Assembly (NCBI GenBank): GCA_015069205.1
Contig: SVIZ01000002.1
Coordinates: 248,001-312,000, forward strand
Length of the DNA stretch: 64,000 nucleotides
Reading direction: 5' to 3'
DNA from: Oscillospiraceae bacterium
GTDB lineage: Bacteria; Bacillota; Clostridia; Saccharofermentanales; Saccharofermentanaceae
The position numbers were made by a program, and so were the translations under genes. Under the pieces are notes generated by a model that saw nothing but the letters and a program-made list of their open reading frames with translations, was not told where the DNA came from and did no database searches. Positions 1-9,533 of this stretch are shown here, piece by piece (the first letter of the stretch is position 1; every line of letters begins with the position of its first letter).

Positions 1-1
1 G

Positions 2-2449
2 AGCATTGATACGGGAATAAACGGTCCCGACAAAAAGACACTGAAAACAGCGGACGATATCGTTGCACGCGCAGGCCTTCTGACATCCAGCTCCGACGAT
101 GAGATCAGGATTGCCAAAGCCCGTGTTGAAGACGGTCTTGTATCATGCGGTGACTATGTCATTTCGGTAATGACTTCGCCTGAATACCTTCTTACAGGAG
201 TTTCCGACGAGAGATTTGCGGAAGACTTAAGCTATGTCATATACGGTGAGACACGTCAGGATGAAGTACAGTACATACTCGATGATCTCAAAAGTACCAC
301 GAGAGCTGCTGCGATCGACAGAGCGCTCTCTTCTGAAAACAGCGATCTTAAAGCTTCATCGGCGCCGTCAAGAAAGGGCTCGGTAATCTCAAACGTCACC
401 CTTGCATCAACCATCGATTCTCCTGAACAGTACACTGTCGGAATAAGGGAAGCGGCAGGTTCATATTCGGCAACAGGAGATGAAGTCAGAACGGACTTTT
501 TCGTTGACGGTTCACTCTATTACGGATATCTGAAATTTAACGATAAAAACAGCGGCAATTCCGATTACCGCGAGTTTGTCCTGTCCTGGGATACTGCAGA
601 CTGCGCACCGGGAAGACATGAAGTTTATGCTCTCATCAGAAGTTCAGACGGACGTGGAACTGTGATCTCGGGAGGCGAGATAATGATCCCCGAGAAGGTT
701 ACCATCTATCCGAATTCCGTTGCCGAGGGCCTTATCCCCAGCGGAAACAACAACGCCTGGTATATGATCGACTGCGGTGATGATGACTGCTATATCGATT
801 TTGCGGGACTTTCCGATGACATCAGGGTATCTCTTTATGACCTTAAGGGAAACCTTATCGGAAGCAACGAAAATCCCGGCATCCCTTATGCAATGCTCAG
901 AGGCAAAAAGCAGGATACTGCGGCCGTTGCTGAAGAGACAGGCATTGCAGGAGTATCCAACTGCTATTATATCTGCGTAAGCAGAACCGGCTCCGGCAGC
1001 GACATCGAGAAAGACATTGACTTCACGATGATACAGTCCAGAGAGTGCGCATATTTTGACGGCAGTTATATGGCTGTTACAGGAGACGATGGCATCGGAA
1101 GGCTCAGACTGACAGACAAGGACATGGTCACTTATGAAGTCGAGAGAAAGAAAGCCGGGATCATTCCGATCAACGGAGCTTTATCCGGATGCTATATCAA
1201 CGATTCCGCACCTGACCAGTTCCTGGATATCTATCCGGATTTCGATTACCTTAACCGTAATTACGCTTATTACATGGACAGCTCAAAGGACATCGCGATC
1301 AGATGTACGCCTCTTGAGGGTTATTCCGCAAGCGTAACCATCAAGGCAAATTCCAATGGAATCGAGACGGTGTTGGACCAGGGCCAGCTCTACACCATTC
1401 CTTCGGGCGAGACTGTCATCACATGTACAGTTACGGGATTTGACGGTACTTCCGACAACTATAATTTCTTCCTGCTCAATGGTGACGATGAAGGTGATTT
1501 CAGAGAAAATACACTTACTAAATTCCCGACAAGTTACTTCAGCGGATTGTGGCTCATTCACTCTCTCAAGCCTAATTATGTACTTACCCCTTACTACACG
1601 AATCTTTCCTTTGATACGGCAGTGGTTGCAGAAGACAGCAAGGCAAGAAGCCTTATCCAGTATTCGTCTTATCCGGCTTTCGTTAAGCCTAACAGCGAAG
1701 TTTACGATAAGCCTGACTGGATGATGTGCAAAACGGATGTAGTAAGTTACTTTATGGATCCGAGAAACTTCCTTACACCTGAGAAGGTATTTGCATTCGA
1801 ACTTTTAGGTTTTGATCCCAATGTTCACACGGTAGACGGTGTAAGAGAGATCATCAGAGGTTCGTTCATGGACGGCGATCCTGATTACGATTATGCACAG
1901 ATCATTTATGAAGCCGGAGAAAGCGCGGGAGTATCGCCTTACTTCCTCGCGAGCAGGATCATACAGGAGATGGGATACTCCGGCGAATCTGCATTGTGCA
2001 GGGGTGATCTTACAGGTTATGAAGGCTATTACAACTTCTACAATATCGGTGCTTATGCTACGACCGAACCGGGCGGTGCGGTAATCAACGGCGCGAAATA
2101 CGCACAGTGGGGCAGGGACTGGGAAGCCCAGGAAATATCCGATACCGAAGCAACATATCTCCTGCCTTGGACATCTGTTGAAAGAGCGATCATGGGCGGT
2201 GCGGTCTGGATTGCAACAGGCTATATCGACAAGGGACAGAACACACTTTATTTCCAGAAGTTTGATGTTCTTGATGACGGTACGGAAAGATACAATCACC
2301 AGTATGCCCAGAATATCATGATGGCATATTCGGAAGGTATGAGATATTACAGAAGTTACGATTCGATAGGCATGACTGATGCAGGTTTTGAATTTGTCAT
2401 TCCTGTATACAACAACATGCCGGAGGCTTACGGGTATCTGCCGGAATGA
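2..2449 (+). CDS. Secreted/surface protein with C-terminal endo-beta-N-acetylglucosaminidase-like domain (5' truncated by window edge)
   Basis: The frame of ORF 170..2449 stays open back to base 2 (SIDTGINGPDKKTLKTADDIVARAGLL...), so the gene starts upstream of the window. C-terminus has glucosaminidase-type motifs: AGVSPYFLASRIIQEMGY, YNFYNIGAY, AIMGGAVWIATGYIDKGQNTLYFQKF. Confidence 0.8.
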   Translation, partial: SIDTGINGPDKKTLKTADDIVARAGLLTSSSDDEIRIAKARVEDGLVSCGDYVISVMTSPEYLLTGVSDERFAEDLSYVIYGETRQDEVQYILDDLKSTTRAAAIDRALSSENSDLKASSAPSRKGSVISNVTLASTIDSPEQYTVGIREAAGSYSATGDEVRTDFFVDGSLYYGYLKFNDKNSGNSDYREFVLSWDTADCAPGRHEVYALIRSSDGRGTVISGGEIMIPEKVTIYPNSVAEGLIPSGNNNAWYMIDCGDDDCYIDFAGLSDDIRVSLYDLKGNLIGSNENPGIPYAMLRGKKQDTAAVAEETGIAGVSNCYYICVSRTGSGSDIEKDIDFTMIQSRECAYFDGSYMAVTGDDGIGRLRLTDKDMVTYEVERKKAGIIPINGALSGCYINDSAPDQFLDIYPDFDYLNRNYAYYMDSSKDIAIRCTPLEGYSASVTIKANSNGIETVLDQGQLYTIPSGETVITCTVTGFDGTSDNYNFFLLNGDDEGDFRENTLTKFPTSYFSGLWLIHSLKPNYVLTPYYTNLSFDTAVVAEDSKARSLIQYSSYPAFVKPNSEVYDKPDWMMCKTDVVSYFMDPRNFLTPEKVFAFELLGFDPNVHTVDGVREIIRGSFMDGDPDYDYAQIIYEAGESAGVSPYFLASRIIQEMGYSGESALCRGDLTGYEGYYNFYNIGAYATTEPGGAVINGAKYAQWGRDWEAQEISDTEATYLLPWTSVERAIMGGAVWIATGYIDKGQNTLYFQKFDVLDDGTERYNHQYAQNIMMAYSEGMRYYRSYDSIGMTDAGFEFVIPVYNNMPEAYGYLPE

Positions 2450-3927
2450 GAAAGCTTTTTGACAGGAAAACAGGTGCATTGATCAAGAAGGCCGCAGCGT
2501 CTTTGTTTGCGTTCGTCTTTGCCGCTGTTTTCTGTCTTGCATATACGGACGGCGTGACAGTTAAAGCTGATTCGGAAGTCACCATTTCCGCTGTTACCAA
2601 AAGAACCGATGTAGGCCCGGGTGACATCATCATAGTAGATGTCGTTGCAAACCGTTTTCCTGATATTTCCGAATTTGGACCTGTCGAGTTTAATTTCGAT
2701 GCGGATAAAGCAGAGTATGTTTCTTTTGAACAGGGAAAAGATCTGTCAAATTACGTATTTACCGAGACACAGACAGTAGGCGTCTTGTCGGTCAGCGGTA
2801 TGGACCAGCTGATGAGCGTAACCACTGATGATAACGGTGATGAAATAGTATCAACATCGTTTTCTTCTGACAGCCAGGTTACTTTGTTTTCAATCGTCTT
2901 AAGACTTTATCCTGAAAGCAATGGTGAGGTTAATTGCTGGATAGGTAATACCGGCACGTTTACTTCAGTTAATGATACTGTTACGGCAAAGGTCGGAACC
3001 GGAGTTACACTCCCGATCATCAGAACAGGATTATCAAGCGATGCCACGCTCGCTTCTTTGAAAATCAGAGGAACGACTATTACTCCTGAGTTTAATCCCA
3101 ACATTACGGAATACAGCTGCTCCGTTGAGCGTTCTGTTACGGAAGTTCAGGTCTCGGTACTTGCAAACAATCTTTGGGCTGCGGTCATTATTGACGGCAA
3201 CCAGTATCTGAACATGGGCGACAATATCGTCAACGTAAATGTTACTGCCCAGGACGGAATCAGCCACATGCATTACACGATTCATGTATTGCGAAAAGAA
3301 AGTAACGTTCCTGAAGATGCATCGCTGGTCGATTTTGAAGGGAACACTTTCACTTTCCTTGATGCGCCGGATGACATTTCGATTCCAGAAGGCTTTACCC
3401 AGACTACAAGATATATCAACGGCTACAGTGTCCCTGCATATGTAAGAGACGGCGTTACCAGCGTTCTGCTATATCTGTTCGACGGTACGAAGTCACCCGG
3501 TTTCTATTTCTATAACAGTACCGAGAAAACGGTTCTCAGATACGATCCTGAAAATACGTTGATCGAAGCTTCGGCCATTCTGAAGGTCGTTGATGTTCCG
3601 AGTAGTTCGATGCTTCCGGATGAATTCAAACCTGCTGCCTTTGATACAGGAACGATAATCCTGCATGGCTATCAGAACGCTGACGGAGATTTCATCTGCT
3701 ACATGGCTGATGAAGGTGGCAATGCTGACTTCTACTACATTGATAAGACTACAGGTTCCATCAGTCTATACAGATTTGCGGATAAAAGAGCCGAGCTTTT
3801 GTATTCTTATCTGTTTGACGTTTTCCTTGTTATTGCTATTATTGAGGCGGTTATTATTACGATCACCGTATACATTGTAAGAAAGATGGTCTCCGAGAGA
3901 ACGAATCCGAGACCGAAGAGAGTTTAA
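2446..3927 (+). CDS. Surface protein: signal peptide, cohesin-like beta domain, cadherin-like beta-sandwich domain, C-terminal TM
   Basis: Signal peptide-like N-terminus; segment TLASLKIRGTTITPEFNPNITEYSCSV...YTIHVLR typical of the cadherin-like beta-sandwich family; TM near the C-terminus (LFDVFLVIAIIEAVIITITVYIV). 4-bp overlap with the upstream gene. Confidence 0.75.
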   Translation: MRKLFDRKTGALIKKAAASLFAFVFAAVFCLAYTDGVTVKADSEVTISAVTKRTDVGPGDIIIVDVVANRFPDISEFGPVEFNFDADKAEYVSFEQGKDLSNYVFTETQTVGVLSVSGMDQLMSVTTDDNGDEIVSTSFSSDSQVTLFSIVLRLYPESNGEVNCWIGNTGTFTSVNDTVTAKVGTGVTLPIIRTGLSSDATLASLKIRGTTITPEFNPNITEYSCSVERSVTEVQVSVLANNLWAAVIIDGNQYLNMGDNIVNVNVTAQDGISHMHYTIHVLRKESNVPEDASLVDFEGNTFTFLDAPDDISIPEGFTQTTRYINGYSVPAYVRDGVTSVLLYLFDGTKSPGFYFYNSTEKTVLRYDPENTLIEASAILKVVDVPSSSMLPDEFKPAAFDTGTIILHGYQNADGDFICYMADEGGNADFYYIDKTTGSISLYRFADKRAELLYSYLFDVFLVIAIIEAVIITITVYIVRKMVSERTNPRPKRV

Positions 3928-3932
3928 AGTAA

Positions 3933-4532
3933 ATGGATCTTAAGACGATAATTGTTGGCGGCAAGGATCTTACGGAAAAACAGGAAAAGATCCGTAAGCT
4001 TTTTATGTATCTCGTAAGCGGCGGACTTACGACTGTCGTTAACTGGGTTTGTTATATAGCCATTGATAAGCTCGTCCAGGTCGATATGACTGTCAATCTC
4101 TTCGGGAAACCGGTCTCACTTAAGTATATAATCAATCAGATCATATGCTGGATAATTGCGGTGCTGGTAGCATATTTCCTTAACAGGATCACTGTGTTCA
4201 GATCAAAGGGAAATATATTAAGAGAGCTTTTGTCTTTCACCGGTGCCAGGATAATCTCATTTCTTGTCCTTGAATTAGGCGTTTATTCGCTGATGATCTG
4301 GGGCTGTGTTGCAATCACCGGCCTGCCGATAGATACGCCCATGACTACTATCTTGATCTTCGGATTGTCTTTTGGATTTACATACGAATATCTTGTAAAG
4401 CTCATTAATTCCGTCTTTGTTGTAATTGCTAATTATGTAATGAGTAAGCTTATGGTCTTCAAAAAGAAGGACATGGTAGATTACAATTCGGAAGAAAAGA
4501 AAGAGCCTTCAGAGGATAAGGCAGATGTCTGA
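3933..4532 (+). CDS. GtrA-like family membrane protein
   Basis: Four-TM protein with LFMYLVSGGLTTVVNWVCYIAIDK and YFLNRITVFRSKG, typical of GtrA-like proteins. Confidence 0.85.
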   Translation: MDLKTIIVGGKDLTEKQEKIRKLFMYLVSGGLTTVVNWVCYIAIDKLVQVDMTVNLFGKPVSLKYIINQIICWIIAVLVAYFLNRITVFRSKGNILRELLSFTGARIISFLVLELGVYSLMIWGCVAITGLPIDTPMTTILIFGLSFGFTYEYLVKLINSVFVVIANYVMSKLMVFKKKDMVDYNSEEKKEPSEDKADV

Positions 4533-5916
4533 TCCGAATGTGCCGGACCTCTTACAGGGAGCCTTGAAATTCGGCATCAAACCCGGACTTGAACGCATTA
4601 CCAATCTCATGAACCTTCTGGGTAATCCCCAGGACAGCTTTAAGTCTGTCCATATTGCGGGAACAAACGGCAAGGGTTCCGTTGCGACTTTTATCTCATC
4701 GGTAATGGCGGATAATGACATGAAGGTGGGAGTTTTTACTTCACCTTACCTTGAGCGCTTTACCGAGAGGATCAGGATCCTTGACGGTAAAAAAGGTCTT
4801 ATGGATTTTATTGCTGATGACTCAACCGGTGAGATATCACAGGCAGATCTTGATAAGTATTCCGGCATGGTTAAAAAAGCCAGGGAGAAAATGGTATCAG
4901 AGGGCCTTTGTGATGAGCCTACTGAGTTCGAACTCATAACAGCCATCTGCTTCCTTTACTTTGCCGACATGAAGGTAGATGTTGCAGTACTCGAAGTCGG
5001 TCTTGGCGGAAGACTTGATTCAACCAATGTGATCAAAGATCCGATGGTAACAGTGGTTACAGCCATGGGACTTGATCACACGGGTGTTTTGGGAAATACC
5101 ATCTCTGAGATCACGGCCGAGAAGGCAGGAATCTTTAAGGAAGGCTCGCCTGCAGTGTGTTTTGATCCCGGCTTCATGATCCTTCCTGAGGAGATGAAGG
5201 GTGATGTCAGAAGCACTCTTATCTCCAAAGCCTCCGAAAAGAATATCGACATAACGTTTGCCGGAAATAAGGATAGCTTTAACAGCGCGCGTTTTACCAT
5301 GGACGGCATGATGGAATTTACCTATGACGGCATTACATACAAGACCGCTCTTAACGGCAGACACCAGATCGGCAATGCGGTAACTTCAATTGAAGCGTGC
5401 AGAAAATGCGGCATCCCGGAAGATGCGATAAAGGAAGGCATTGCTCTTGCAAGATGGAAGAGCAGAGCTGAGATCTTAAGCATCGAACCGACAATAATCA
5501 TAGACGGCGGCCACAATCCGCAGGGCGCACAGAGTCTTGGCGAGACAATGAATGAAATGCTCGGCGGATCTCTTAGAGGCAAACCTGTAAGACTTCTCAT
5601 GGGAGTCATGGCAGATAAGGATGTTTCGGGTATACTCGAAGCTTATAAAGCATGTGACCTTAACATTAGGAGTGCAGTAACGGTAATGCCTGATAACCCG
5701 AGGAGTGAGCCTGCTGATGTTCTCGCACAGAAAATTAATTATGTGTATAATATCAGCGACGATTTGACGGCCTGCCCAAATGCCTTGGAAGGCACGAAGC
5801 TGGCGTATGAGAAAACCGTCAAAGACGGATATGTACTTCTTGCGACAGGATCGCTTTATCTTACGGGTCAGATAAGAGCCACGCTGAAAGGATTGATCGA
5901 ATGCACGACTATTTAA
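4525..5916 (+). CDS. folC: Bifunctional folylpolyglutamate synthase/dihydrofolate synthase
   Basis: Mur ligase-type motifs HIAGTNGKGSVATFISSVM, FTSPYLERFTERI, VGLGGRLDSTNVI, IDGGHNPQGAQSL. Confidence 0.95.
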   Translation: MSDPNVPDLLQGALKFGIKPGLERITNLMNLLGNPQDSFKSVHIAGTNGKGSVATFISSVMADNDMKVGVFTSPYLERFTERIRILDGKKGLMDFIADDSTGEISQADLDKYSGMVKKAREKMVSEGLCDEPTEFELITAICFLYFADMKVDVAVLEVGLGGRLDSTNVIKDPMVTVVTAMGLDHTGVLGNTISEITAEKAGIFKEGSPAVCFDPGFMILPEEMKGDVRSTLISKASEKNIDITFAGNKDSFNSARFTMDGMMEFTYDGITYKTALNGRHQIGNAVTSIEACRKCGIPEDAIKEGIALARWKSRAEILSIEPTIIIDGGHNPQGAQSLGETMNEMLGGSLRGKPVRLLMGVMADKDVSGILEAYKACDLNIRSAVTVMPDNPRSEPADVLAQKINYVYNISDDLTACPNALEGTKLAYEKTVKDGYVLLATGSLYLTGQIRATLKGLIECTTI

Positions 5917-6887
5917 GCTTATGTATGATGATACAGCCTATAAATGAGTCGAGTCTCATTCTTTTCGATGTCAGCAATGAAGAGAAGGCCCGCATTGTCC
6001 GCCAGTATAACAGAGCTCTGCAGAACAGCCAGAGCGATGGCACTGACGTTGCACAGATATTCTTAAAACCTTTGATCTCACAGTATCAGAAGTGGGGCGA
6101 TCCCGCCTTGATCTTCGGTCTCTGCCTTGCAAGAGAAGGTCAGTTTAAAAGAGCTGAGGGAAGCCTCGCATTTGCTATCCAGGGAGTGCTCGGAACAGAG
6201 CAGTATCTGACTATCGCACAGGAAGCTTTGAGAATGGTAAGGGAGGACATCAAGAATCCGCCCGCAGACCTCCCACCGGCAGACATCGCAGGAAAGCTCA
6301 AGAATGCACAGATGGCATCAGGCTCATCTCCGGCTGCCAGGGCAAACTTCCAGGCACCGATCCTCACAAAGGCACAGAAGACTTCCGAAGCGCCTCAAAT
6401 GGCTTCAAGCAAAGAGCGCAGGGATATCCTTATGCGTTCAGGCGGAGTAGCTGATGAACTGCCCGATGATTCAATAGATATTGAGGATATCAAATCTCCG
6501 AGAGAGAAGATGAAAAGTTTAGTCGTTACAGGCGTTGTAATTCTGTCAATGTTACTAATGACGTTACTTATTATATTTGGTATTATTCCTCTGATAAAAC
6601 AGATCGAAGCAGGAGCATCTGCCCGTGACAAGATCGATTATCTTGAGGGCGAGTTCTACAAGAACAGATATGATCCTGAAGTATCGGCCATAATGAGTGC
6701 CTACGAATCAAGCTATGGTACGGTCTGGACGAAGAATCCTCTTGAAGAGGAGACAACGACCGAGACAACTACGGAAGCAACGACTACAACTACTGAGGAA
6801 ACTCAGCTTACGGCATACATTGTTGAGACTACGACATCTGAAGAGACGTCTGAAGAAGAAACGACGTACGAGGGAGAGGACGAATGA
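5901..6887 (+). CDS. Hypothetical single-pass membrane protein with Thr/Glu-rich C-terminal tail
   Basis: One TM (SLVVTGVVILSMLLMTLLIIFGIIPLI), then EEETTTETTTEATTTTTEET low complexity; overlaps folC and thrC by a few bases (coupled). Confidence 0.7.
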   Translation: MHDYLSLCMMIQPINESSLILFDVSNEEKARIVRQYNRALQNSQSDGTDVAQIFLKPLISQYQKWGDPALIFGLCLAREGQFKRAEGSLAFAIQGVLGTEQYLTIAQEALRMVREDIKNPPADLPPADIAGKLKNAQMASGSSPAARANFQAPILTKAQKTSEAPQMASSKERRDILMRSGGVADELPDDSIDIEDIKSPREKMKSLVVTGVVILSMLLMTLLIIFGIIPLIKQIEAGASARDKIDYLEGEFYKNRYDPEVSAIMSAYESSYGTVWTKNPLEEETTTETTTEATTTTTEETQLTAYIVETTTSEETSEEETTYEGEDE

Positions 6888-8389
6888 ACTATATAAGCAC
6901 CAGGGGATATGAAGGAAAGTTTTCTTCAAGCGAAGCGATCATCAGAGGTATCGCTCCCGACGGTGGTCTTTTCGTTCCTGAGTCAATTCCCCAGCTCACA
7001 AAAGAAGACCTCGAGAGAATGCAGACGATGCAGTTCTATGAACTGTCTGCTTTTGTGCTCTCCAAGTTCCTTACAGACTTTACTGAGGCTGAACTCCTCG
7101 AATATACAAGACAGGCTTATGCTGAAGAGAAGTGGGGTGAGAACCCTGTTCCTCTCGTTCAGATGAACGAATATAACGACAGAGAATACATTCTTGAACT
7201 CTGGCACGGACCTACGTGCGCATTCAAGGATGTTGCTCTCCAGCTCCTGCCTCACCTCATGACTGCTTCTGCAAAGAAGACAGGCACAAACAAGAAGATC
7301 TGCATCCTTACTGCTACTTCCGGTGATACGGGCAAGGCTGCTCTTGAAGGTTTCAAGGATCTTCCCGGAACAGAGATCATCGTATTCTATCCTACAGGCG
7401 GCGTATCTGAAGCTCAGAAGCTCCAGATGACGACAACAGGCGGTTCCAATACACATGTTATCGCAGTAAACGGCTGCTTCGATGATGCACAGACCGGTGT
7501 TAAGAGGATCTTCGGTGATATGGAATTTGCCATCACGCTTGATGAACGCGACGTAATGCTCTCATCTGCAAACTCCATCAACTGGGGAAGACTTGCGCCT
7601 CAGATCGCATACTACGTATATTCATATGTTGAATTAGTAAGAAAGGGAAAGATCGATCTTACCGAGTCGTTCAACATCGTTGTTCCGACAGGTAACTTCG
7701 GTAATATCCTTGCTGCATGGTTTGCCAAGCAGATGGGTATCCCTGTTCATAAGCTTATCTGCGCTTCCAACCGCAATAAGGTTTTGTGCGACTTCTTCTC
7801 CAGCGGTATATATGACCGTAACAGAGAGTTCTTCAAGACCACATCTCCTTCAATGGATATCCTTATCTCTTCAAACCTTGAGAGACTTCTTTTCGAGATC
7901 ACGGGCAAGGATCCCCAGAAGGTTACGGAATGGATGCGCCAGCTTAACAATGAGGGCAAATACAGTGTTGATAAAGATACACTGAAGTCCTTGCAGAGAC
8001 TGTTTGTCGGCGGATTTGCCGATGAGACAGGCGTATCCAAGACCATCCTTGAAGTATATGACCGCACGGATCATGTTATCGATCCGCATACGGCTGTCGG
8101 CTTCAATATCTACGGAAGATATCATCAGAGATCAGGCGACGAGAGCAAGACGGTATTCGCATCTACAGCTTCACCGTTTAAGTTTGCACCGGCTGTAATG
8201 GATGCTTTAAGAGGATCAGGTTACTCCGACAATAAGGAGACACCCGATATCATTGCCGAACTTGCTGAAGAGAGCGGGCTCGAACTCCCGCAGTCAATCG
8301 CCGAACTGCCGTCTCTTGAAGTAAGACACAAGGATGTTATCGAGAAAGAACAGATGATGAGCATGGTGCGCAAGATTCTTCTCGGATGA
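6884..8389 (+). CDS. thrC: Threonine synthase
   Basis: MNYISTRGYEGKFSSSEAIIRGIAPDGGLFVPESIP, HGPTCAFKDVALQLLP (PLP Lys), TSGDTGKAALEGF; ATGA overlap with the upstream ORF. Confidence 0.95.
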   Translation: MNYISTRGYEGKFSSSEAIIRGIAPDGGLFVPESIPQLTKEDLERMQTMQFYELSAFVLSKFLTDFTEAELLEYTRQAYAEEKWGENPVPLVQMNEYNDREYILELWHGPTCAFKDVALQLLPHLMTASAKKTGTNKKICILTATSGDTGKAALEGFKDLPGTEIIVFYPTGGVSEAQKLQMTTTGGSNTHVIAVNGCFDDAQTGVKRIFGDMEFAITLDERDVMLSSANSINWGRLAPQIAYYVYSYVELVRKGKIDLTESFNIVVPTGNFGNILAAWFAKQMGIPVHKLICASNRNKVLCDFFSSGIYDRNREFFKTTSPSMDILISSNLERLLFEITGKDPQKVTEWMRQLNNEGKYSVDKDTLKSLQRLFVGGFADETGVSKTILEVYDRTDHVIDPHTAVGFNIYGRYHQRSGDESKTVFASTASPFKFAPAVMDALRGSGYSDNKETPDIIAELAEESGLELPQSIAELPSLEVRHKDVIEKEQMMSMVRKILLG

Positions 8390-8399
8390 TTTGATTTTT

Positions 8400-8430
8400 A
8401 GGCTTTTCTCTTTCGGAAAAGCCTTTTTTA
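8400..8430 (+). terminator. Rho-independent terminator after thrC
   Basis: GGCTTTTC-TCTTTCG-GAAAAGCC followed by TTTTTTT. Confidence 0.8.
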
Positions 8431-8449
8431 TAAAAGGGGGACAACATAT

Positions 8450-9532
8450 ATGAAACGTTATCTTGTATTAGAGAACGGAAATGTTTACGAAGGCGAGGCA
8501 ATGGGTGCCGAAGGAAGCGTCATTTCAGAGATAGTTTTCACTACCGCCATGACAGCTTACCTTGAGACACTTACCGATCCGAGTTATAAAGGACAGGCAG
8601 TAGTTCAGACCTTCCCCCTGATAGGCAACTACGGAATAATCACTCCTGACATGGAGAGTGACAAGGTCAATGTATCAGGCTACATCGTAAGAGAAGTCTG
8701 TGACCTTCCTTCAAACTTCAGATGTGAGACTGATCTCGATTCATTCCTTAAGGAACAGGGCATTCCCGGAATCAAGGGAATCGACACGAGAGCTCTTACA
8801 AAGTGCTTAAGAGAATCAGGTACCATGAACGGCGCGATCTGCAGCAGCCCTGATGAGTTCTCATTAGATGAGATCAAGGCATATAAGATCGTTAACCCTG
8901 TTGAAGAGGTAACGACAAAAGAGGAACAGATCGTTCCTGCTAAGGACGAAGTGAAGTTCAAAGTCGCTATGTTTGACTTTGGAATCAAGTCGAATATCTC
9001 AAGAGAGCTCGCAAAGAGAGGCTGTGAGGTTCATCTCATTCCTGCAGATGCAAGCGCATCACAGGTAAAAGAGATCAACCCTGACGGAATCTTCCTTTCA
9101 AACGGCCCGGGTGACCCTGAGGACAATGTTAAAGCGATCGAGACTATGAAGGAGATCAAGGACTGGGGCACACCCATCATGGGCATCTGCTTAGGTCACC
9201 AGATCCTCGCCCTTGCACACGGATTTAAGACATCAAAGCTCAAGTACGGTCACAGAGGTGCAAATCACCCTGTTAAGAATCTTGAGACCGGCAGAGTTTA
9301 TATCACATCACAAAACCACGGTTACCAGGTATTGAGCGATTCAATCGACACGGCGGTCGCTAAAGAATACTTCGTTAACGTAAACGACGGAACCAACGAA
9401 GGAATCAAGTATCTTGATAAGCCCGCTTATTCAGTACAGTTCCACCCTGAAGCATGCGGAGGACCGAAGGATACAGAGTTCCTTTTCGATATGTTTATTA
9501 AGATGATGGAAGAGAAGAAGGGGGAGAACTAA
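8450..9532 (+). CDS. carA: Carbamoyl-phosphate synthase small (glutaminase) subunit
   Basis: LENGNVYEGEAMGAEGSVISEIVFTTAMTAYLETLTDPSYKGQ; glutaminase motif GICLGHQILALA; SD AGGGGG upstream. Confidence 0.96.
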   Translation: MKRYLVLENGNVYEGEAMGAEGSVISEIVFTTAMTAYLETLTDPSYKGQAVVQTFPLIGNYGIITPDMESDKVNVSGYIVREVCDLPSNFRCETDLDSFLKEQGIPGIKGIDTRALTKCLRESGTMNGAICSSPDEFSLDEIKAYKIVNPVEEVTTKEEQIVPAKDEVKFKVAMFDFGIKSNISRELAKRGCEVHLIPADASASQVKEINPDGIFLSNGPGDPEDNVKAIETMKEIKDWGTPIMGICLGHQILALAHGFKTSKLKYGHRGANHPVKNLETGRVYITSQNHGYQVLSDSIDTAVAKEYFVNVNDGTNEGIKYLDKPAYSVQFHPEACGGPKDTEFLFDMFIKMMEEKKGEN

Positions 9533-9533
9533 T

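Noticed and set aside
1805-2479. 224-aa minus-strand ORF
   Set aside because: Antisense to the well-supported glucosaminidase-like CDS; no domain and no RBS.
6745-6870. Thr/Glu codon repeats as a possible tandem DNA repeat or CRISPR-like array
   Set aside because: Irregular codon-level low complexity inside a membrane protein tail; no fixed repeat or spacer unit.
6983-7456. 157-aa minus-strand ORF
   Set aside because: Antisense shadow of thrC.
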